Assembly: GCA_021162485.1 (NCBI GenBank)
Contig: JAGGYP010000082.1
Location: forward strand, 1 to 17,029
Reading direction: 5' to 3'
DNA length: 17,029 nt
DNA from: Thermoplasmata archaeon
GTDB lineage: Archaea > Thermoplasmatota > E2 > DHVEG-1 > B8-G13
This document shows, in pieces, positions 14,535 to 17,029 of this stretch. Every line of letters begins with the position of its first letter. Within the stretch, counting starts at the first letter, position 1. A program made the position numbers and the translations under genes. The notes beneath the pieces were generated by a model that saw nothing but the letters and a program-made list of their open reading frames with translations, had not been told where the DNA came from and searched no databases.

Positions 14535-15758
14535 CTATTTCGTTTTTATATCAAAAACATCTTTGTTTGGCATTATTAAGATATCATAAGCTAGTTTTTC
14601 CTCGTTTCCCCTGGTCATATTCTTATCCAGATATTTTTTAACTTCTTCTTTCACCTCTAATACCAAGTAGTCTTTTTTAGATTTAAACTCTATCCTTAGA
14701 AGATTTTTGTCCACTATTTCGATGTTTCTTTTACCATATGTACAGTTTGACGAAAGCTGCAAACCATCTACCATGCAGGAATAAGGTGTTTTGCCAGTAT
14801 ATACTGTTGCTTTTATGCCTTTTATACCATCTTTTGAGCCTAAAAGTTCATTTGCTAATAATCCAGCTTTCCATCCTATAACAGCATAGGGGCCAAGATG
14901 ACCATGGAACTCTTTTATCTTTTTTAGTATTTTTTCATGTTCTGAATAAACTTTTCTTGCCATTTTGTATAGATCATTGTATATCTCTGCCTTTATATCT
15001 CTTAGAACAGGTCTTTGTGCCCTTGCTGTTTTAATCATTTTTAGATCGAGATTGCATTCTATTATACTCTCTTTGAAATATGGAGCCTTTGCAATTAGCC
15101 TACCCAGTGGATCATATGCTTGTGAGCCACCCCAGAATACAAGGTCTTCTTGTGTTCCAAAAATGTTACAATATACCATAAAAGTTGTGTTTTCTATAGC
15201 TCTAGCAGGTAGCAGGGTTTCAAAATATTTTCTAGTTACATTGGGTGATGCAGAGATGCATATGATTATATCAGCGCCTTGTAGAGAATAGGCTTTGCAT
15301 ATCTCTGGGAAATAGAGGTCATAGCAGATGAGTATACCTATCCTGCCATGTTTTGTCTCAAATACGGGTAGATTATCTCCTTCGTCAAAAAATATTTTTT
15401 CTTCAAAGGGTCCAAATGTTGGTAGGAACCATTTTTTGTACACATCTATTTTTCCATCTGGGTGAACCAGTATTGCTGCATTGTATATAAGACCCTTGAT
15501 TTTCTCATCTAACAAGGGCATGCCAAATATTATATAACTGTTTTTTTCCTTGGCTATTTTTTTTAGCTTTTTTAAAGATTCGCCGTTTATTGTTTCGGCA
15601 AGGGATCGGAGCTCATCTTTGCAGCTATAGCCAGTTAAAAACAGCTCGCCAAATATGTAAAGATCTGCATCTGTTTTTTTAACATATGCTTTGATTTTTT
15701 CTATGTTTGCTTTTTTGTCTGCTATCTTAGGTCTAGCAGATATTAGAGCTATTTTCAT
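14535..15758 (-). CDS. Nitrilase-family hydrolase fused to an FmdE-like domain
   Basis: The 407-residue protein joins two domains. Residues 1 to about 265 are a carbon-nitrogen hydrolase, with catalytic residues E38 (GELFLTGY), K109 (VYKKWFLP), E120 and the nucleophile C145 in GILICYDLYFPE. This class hydrolyses amides or nitriles, releasing ammonia. Residues about 276-400 resemble the FmdE family (PF02663): FHGHLGPYAVIGWKAG at 284-299 with H285/H287, then PYSCMVDGLQLSSNCTYGK (325-343) with C328 and C339, likely metal ligands. FmdE proteins were named from formylmethanofuran dehydrogenase operons, but many lie outside them and their function is unclear. I know no described protein with this pairing. 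It lies 12 nt upstream of larB and divergent from nadE, suggesting pyridine nucleotide or NPN chemistry. Substrate unknown. Confidence 0.85.
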   Translation of the reverse strand: MKIALISARPKIADKKANIEKIKAYVKKTDADLYIFGELFLTGYSCKDELRSLAETINGESLKKLKKIAKEKNSYIIFGMPLLDEKIKGLIYNAAILVHPDGKIDVYKKWFLPTFGPFEEKIFFDEGDNLPVFETKHGRIGILICYDLYFPEICKAYSLQGADIIICISASPNVTRKYFETLLPARAIENTTFMVYCNIFGTQEDLVFWGGSQAYDPLGRLIAKAPYFKESIIECNLDLKMIKTARAQRPVLRDIKAEIYNDLYKMARKVYSEHEKILKKIKEFHGHLGPYAVIGWKAGLLANELLGSKDGIKGIKATVYTGKTPYSCMVDGLQLSSNCTYGKRNIEIVDKNLLRIEFKSKKDYLVLEVKEEVKKYLDKNMTRGNEEKLAYDILIMPNKDVFDIKTK

Positions 15759-15795
15759 TTTTTATCCCGGCTTTTAAAGATAGGTATTTTTAGTG

Positions 15796-15838
15796 TATAT
15801 TCATCTGATATTTATTTTTTGTTAAATGAAAGAATATA
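15796..15838. promoter_or_regulatory. Mirror-image TATA-like boxes between the nitrilase-FmdE gene and nadE
   Basis: TATATTC at 15796-15802 and GAATATA at 15832-15838 form a perfect inverted pair separated by 29 nt. Each reads as a GAATATA TATA box for its own divergent gene: the right arm would start nadE mRNA near 15862 and the left arm the nitrilase-larB mRNA near 15773. Both leaders would keep their ribosome-binding sites. The rest of the 133-nt gap (15759-15891) shows no gene. Confidence 0.45.
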
Positions 15839-15891
15839 TCAACAACTTTTTGCATTTTGATAATAAAAACAAAGCTGGATGGTGAAGTGTT

Positions 15892-16716
15892 TTGGATATG
15901 GATCTTACCGTTGATCCAAAAGAGGTTGCTGCTGTCATAGAGGATTTTATTAAAACATATGTGCACAATGCTGGTTTAAAAAATGTAGTGATTGGTTTAT
16001 CTGGTGGTGTGGACTCTGCAGTGGTGTCAATTCTTTGTAAAAGGGCGCTTGGCAGAGATAATGTGACCTGTATTTTTTTACCAGATGATTCAACACCTAT
16101 TGAGGATACAAGGCATAAGGATGTTTTAGTGAAAAAATTTGATTTAGTATGTAAAGAAAAAAATATCACTCATCTGGTAGAGGAGATAAGGAGATCCTGT
16201 ATTGTTGAGCCTGATAAGGTTGCTCTGGGCAATATAAAGGCTCGTGTTAGAATGATTTTGTTGTTTGAATACGCAAATATGACTAGGAGTCTGGTTTGTG
16301 GTACGTCGAATAAATCAGAGATGCTTATAGGATATTTTACCAAGTATGGTGATGGTGGAGTGGATATTCAGCCTTTAGCTGATCTTTATAAGACACAGGT
16401 TTTTCAACTAGCTAGATTTTTAGACATTCCTGAGGATATTGTAAAGAAACCTCCAACTGCTGGTTTGTGGAAGTGTCAGACTGATGAGAAGGAGATAGGG
16501 TTGAACTATGAGACATTGGATAAGATACTGTACGGTTTAGAATTAAAAATGGATGTAAATGAGATATCCGAGGAGCTTGGCATTGATAAAGAGATTGTGG
16601 AAGGGGTGAGAAGAAAAAGGGTTTTGAGTCAACATAAACGAAGGATGCCTTTGATTCCAAAGGTGGGAGTTAGAACCCCTGGTTTAGACTGGCGCTCACC
16701 TGTTCATGAAGGATAA
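15892..16716 (+). CDS. nadE: NAD+ synthase, ammonia-dependent type
   Basis: NadE adenylates NaAD and amidates it to NAD+. The 274-residue protein has the PP-loop SGGVDS (37-42), GTSNKSE, GYFTKYGDGG, the L-x-K-T-Q-V block and PTAGLW with QTDE. These motifs separate NadE from the PP-loop enzymes LarE and GuaA. There is no N-terminal glutaminase domain, so free ammonia or a separate amidase must supply nitrogen. The divergent neighbour contains a nitrilase domain, the fold used as glutaminase in long NadE proteins, which makes a functional link conceivable but unproven. The start is TTG at 15892, 6 nt after a ggtga site (15881-15885); an ATG at 15898 is the alternative. It shares its substrate NaAD with LarB. 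Confidence 0.93.
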   Translation: MDMDLTVDPKEVAAVIEDFIKTYVHNAGLKNVVIGLSGGVDSAVVSILCKRALGRDNVTCIFLPDDSTPIEDTRHKDVLVKKFDLVCKEKNITHLVEEIRRSCIVEPDKVALGNIKARVRMILLFEYANMTRSLVCGTSNKSEMLIGYFTKYGDGGVDIQPLADLYKTQVFQLARFLDIPEDIVKKPPTAGLWKCQTDEKEIGLNYETLDKILYGLELKMDVNEISEELGIDKEIVEGVRRKRVLSQHKRRMPLIPKVGVRTPGLDWRSPVHEG

Positions 16717-16735
16717 AATTATTTATAGAGAAAAA

Positions 16736-16745
16736 TTTATATATT
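16736..16745 (+). promoter_or_regulatory. TATA box of the last gene
   Basis: The element atttatatat lies about 20 nt after the nadE stop and about 37 nt before the ATG at 16778. It gives the final gene its own promoter with a short leader. Confidence 0.5.
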
Positions 16746-16777
16746 TCTATTTTTATTATAATAATTTGAGAATTAAA

Positions 16778-17029
16778 ATGTTGATGAGAAAACTATCACC
16801 ACTTATAGCTGTTTCCATCATAGTTCTTCTAGTTTCTTCTGTAACTGCTACAGTTCAGGTAAAAAGTAGTATTGTGATGAAGAAAATAAAGGATGTAGAG
16901 GAGAAAGGTTTATCTCTTGATAAAAAGAAGGTACTAGTTCTGATGCAGAAAATTTTGAATAGAGAGAGTTTCAGAGCATTAATCAATAAATTATCAAAAC
17001 AGTTCAATGGAAAAGTAGTGGATGTAAAC
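16778..17029 (+). CDS. Secreted protein, N-terminal part (cut by window end)
   Basis: The frame is open from the ATG at 16778 to the last base, giving 84 residues without a stop. The first 25 residues form a typical signal peptide: a basic start (MLMRK), a hydrophobic core (LIAVSIIVLLVSSV) and a possible cleavage after TATA or TA. What follows is a Lys-rich, probably helical segment (MKKIKDVEEKGLSLDKKKVL, then LINKLSKQFNGKVVDVN). I recognise no family. A second ATG at 16784 is an equally good start. The TATA box upstream supports a real gene. Serine protease or other surface proteins with a short pro-region would fit, but nothing specific can be claimed. Confidence 0.65.
   Translation, partial: MLMRKLSPLIAVSIIVLLVSSVTATVQVKSSIVMKKIKDVEEKGLSLDKKKVLVLMQKILNRESFRALINKLSKQFNGKVVDVN

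Noticed and set aside
15892..16716. Could this PP-loop protein be LarE, completing a lar gene set?
   Set aside because: GTSNKSE, GYFTKYGDGG and PTAGLW-x-x-QTDE are NAD synthase motifs. LarE lacks them, so the gene is nadE.
1..17029. CRISPR arrays, insertion sequences, toxin-antitoxin or defence genes
   Set aside because: No regularly spaced direct repeats, transposase motifs or terminal inverted repeats were seen, and all sizeable frames are accounted for by metabolic, informational or envelope genes.

Overview
The window is a gene-dense, AT-rich stretch of archaeal chromosome with no mobile element, CRISPR array or recognisable RNA gene. The archaeal affiliation rests on the archaeal PheT fragment, the recombinase paralogue RadB, the cluster rpl7ae-rps28e-rpl24e, a DRG-type GTPase, a split transketolase and TATA-box promoters placed 20-35 nt before many start codons. 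RadB points to the euryarchaeal side. The double winged-helix regulator paired with a small membrane protein would fit a Thermoplasmatota-like lineage, but I cannot fix the genus from this sequence.

Layout. 1-3074: the 3' part of pheT, a tRNA-thiolation PP-loop enzyme (TtuA/NcsA family), a convergent membrane protein with a C-terminal zinc ribbon, and radB. 3083-3968: a ribosomal protein operon (L7Ae, S28e, L24e) behind a strong TATA box. 3969-5881: larA, a nickel-pincer-nucleotide (NPN) racemase, then an adenosine-specific kinase family protein. 5883-9377: pcm and a SerB-like HAD phosphatase on the minus strand, divergent carbamate kinase, and a DRG GTPase. 9511-11771: a surface-anchored protein with a carboxypeptidase-regulatory-like domain, overlapping tail to tail with a double winged-helix regulator that is co-oriented with a three-helix membrane protein. 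11845-15758 (minus): a nitrilase-FmdE fusion, larB and the two transketolase subunits, in transcription order. 15892 onward (plus): nadE, and the start of a secreted protein cut by the window edge.

How genes connect. The most interesting theme is pyridine nucleotide and nickel-pincer chemistry. LarB starts NPN cofactor synthesis from nicotinic acid adenine dinucleotide (NaAD), which is also the substrate of NadE. Here larB lies 12 nt behind an unusual nitrilase-FmdE fusion gene, and that gene is divergent from nadE across 133 bp with mirror-image TATA-like boxes. LarA, the enzyme class that uses the cofactor, is about 8.5 kb away with all its key catalytic residues present. LarC and LarE are not in the window. 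Two genes, pcm and the transketolase N subunit, have start regions that suggest non-canonical initiation codons. Three convergent gene pairs are separated by two bases or fewer, or overlap.
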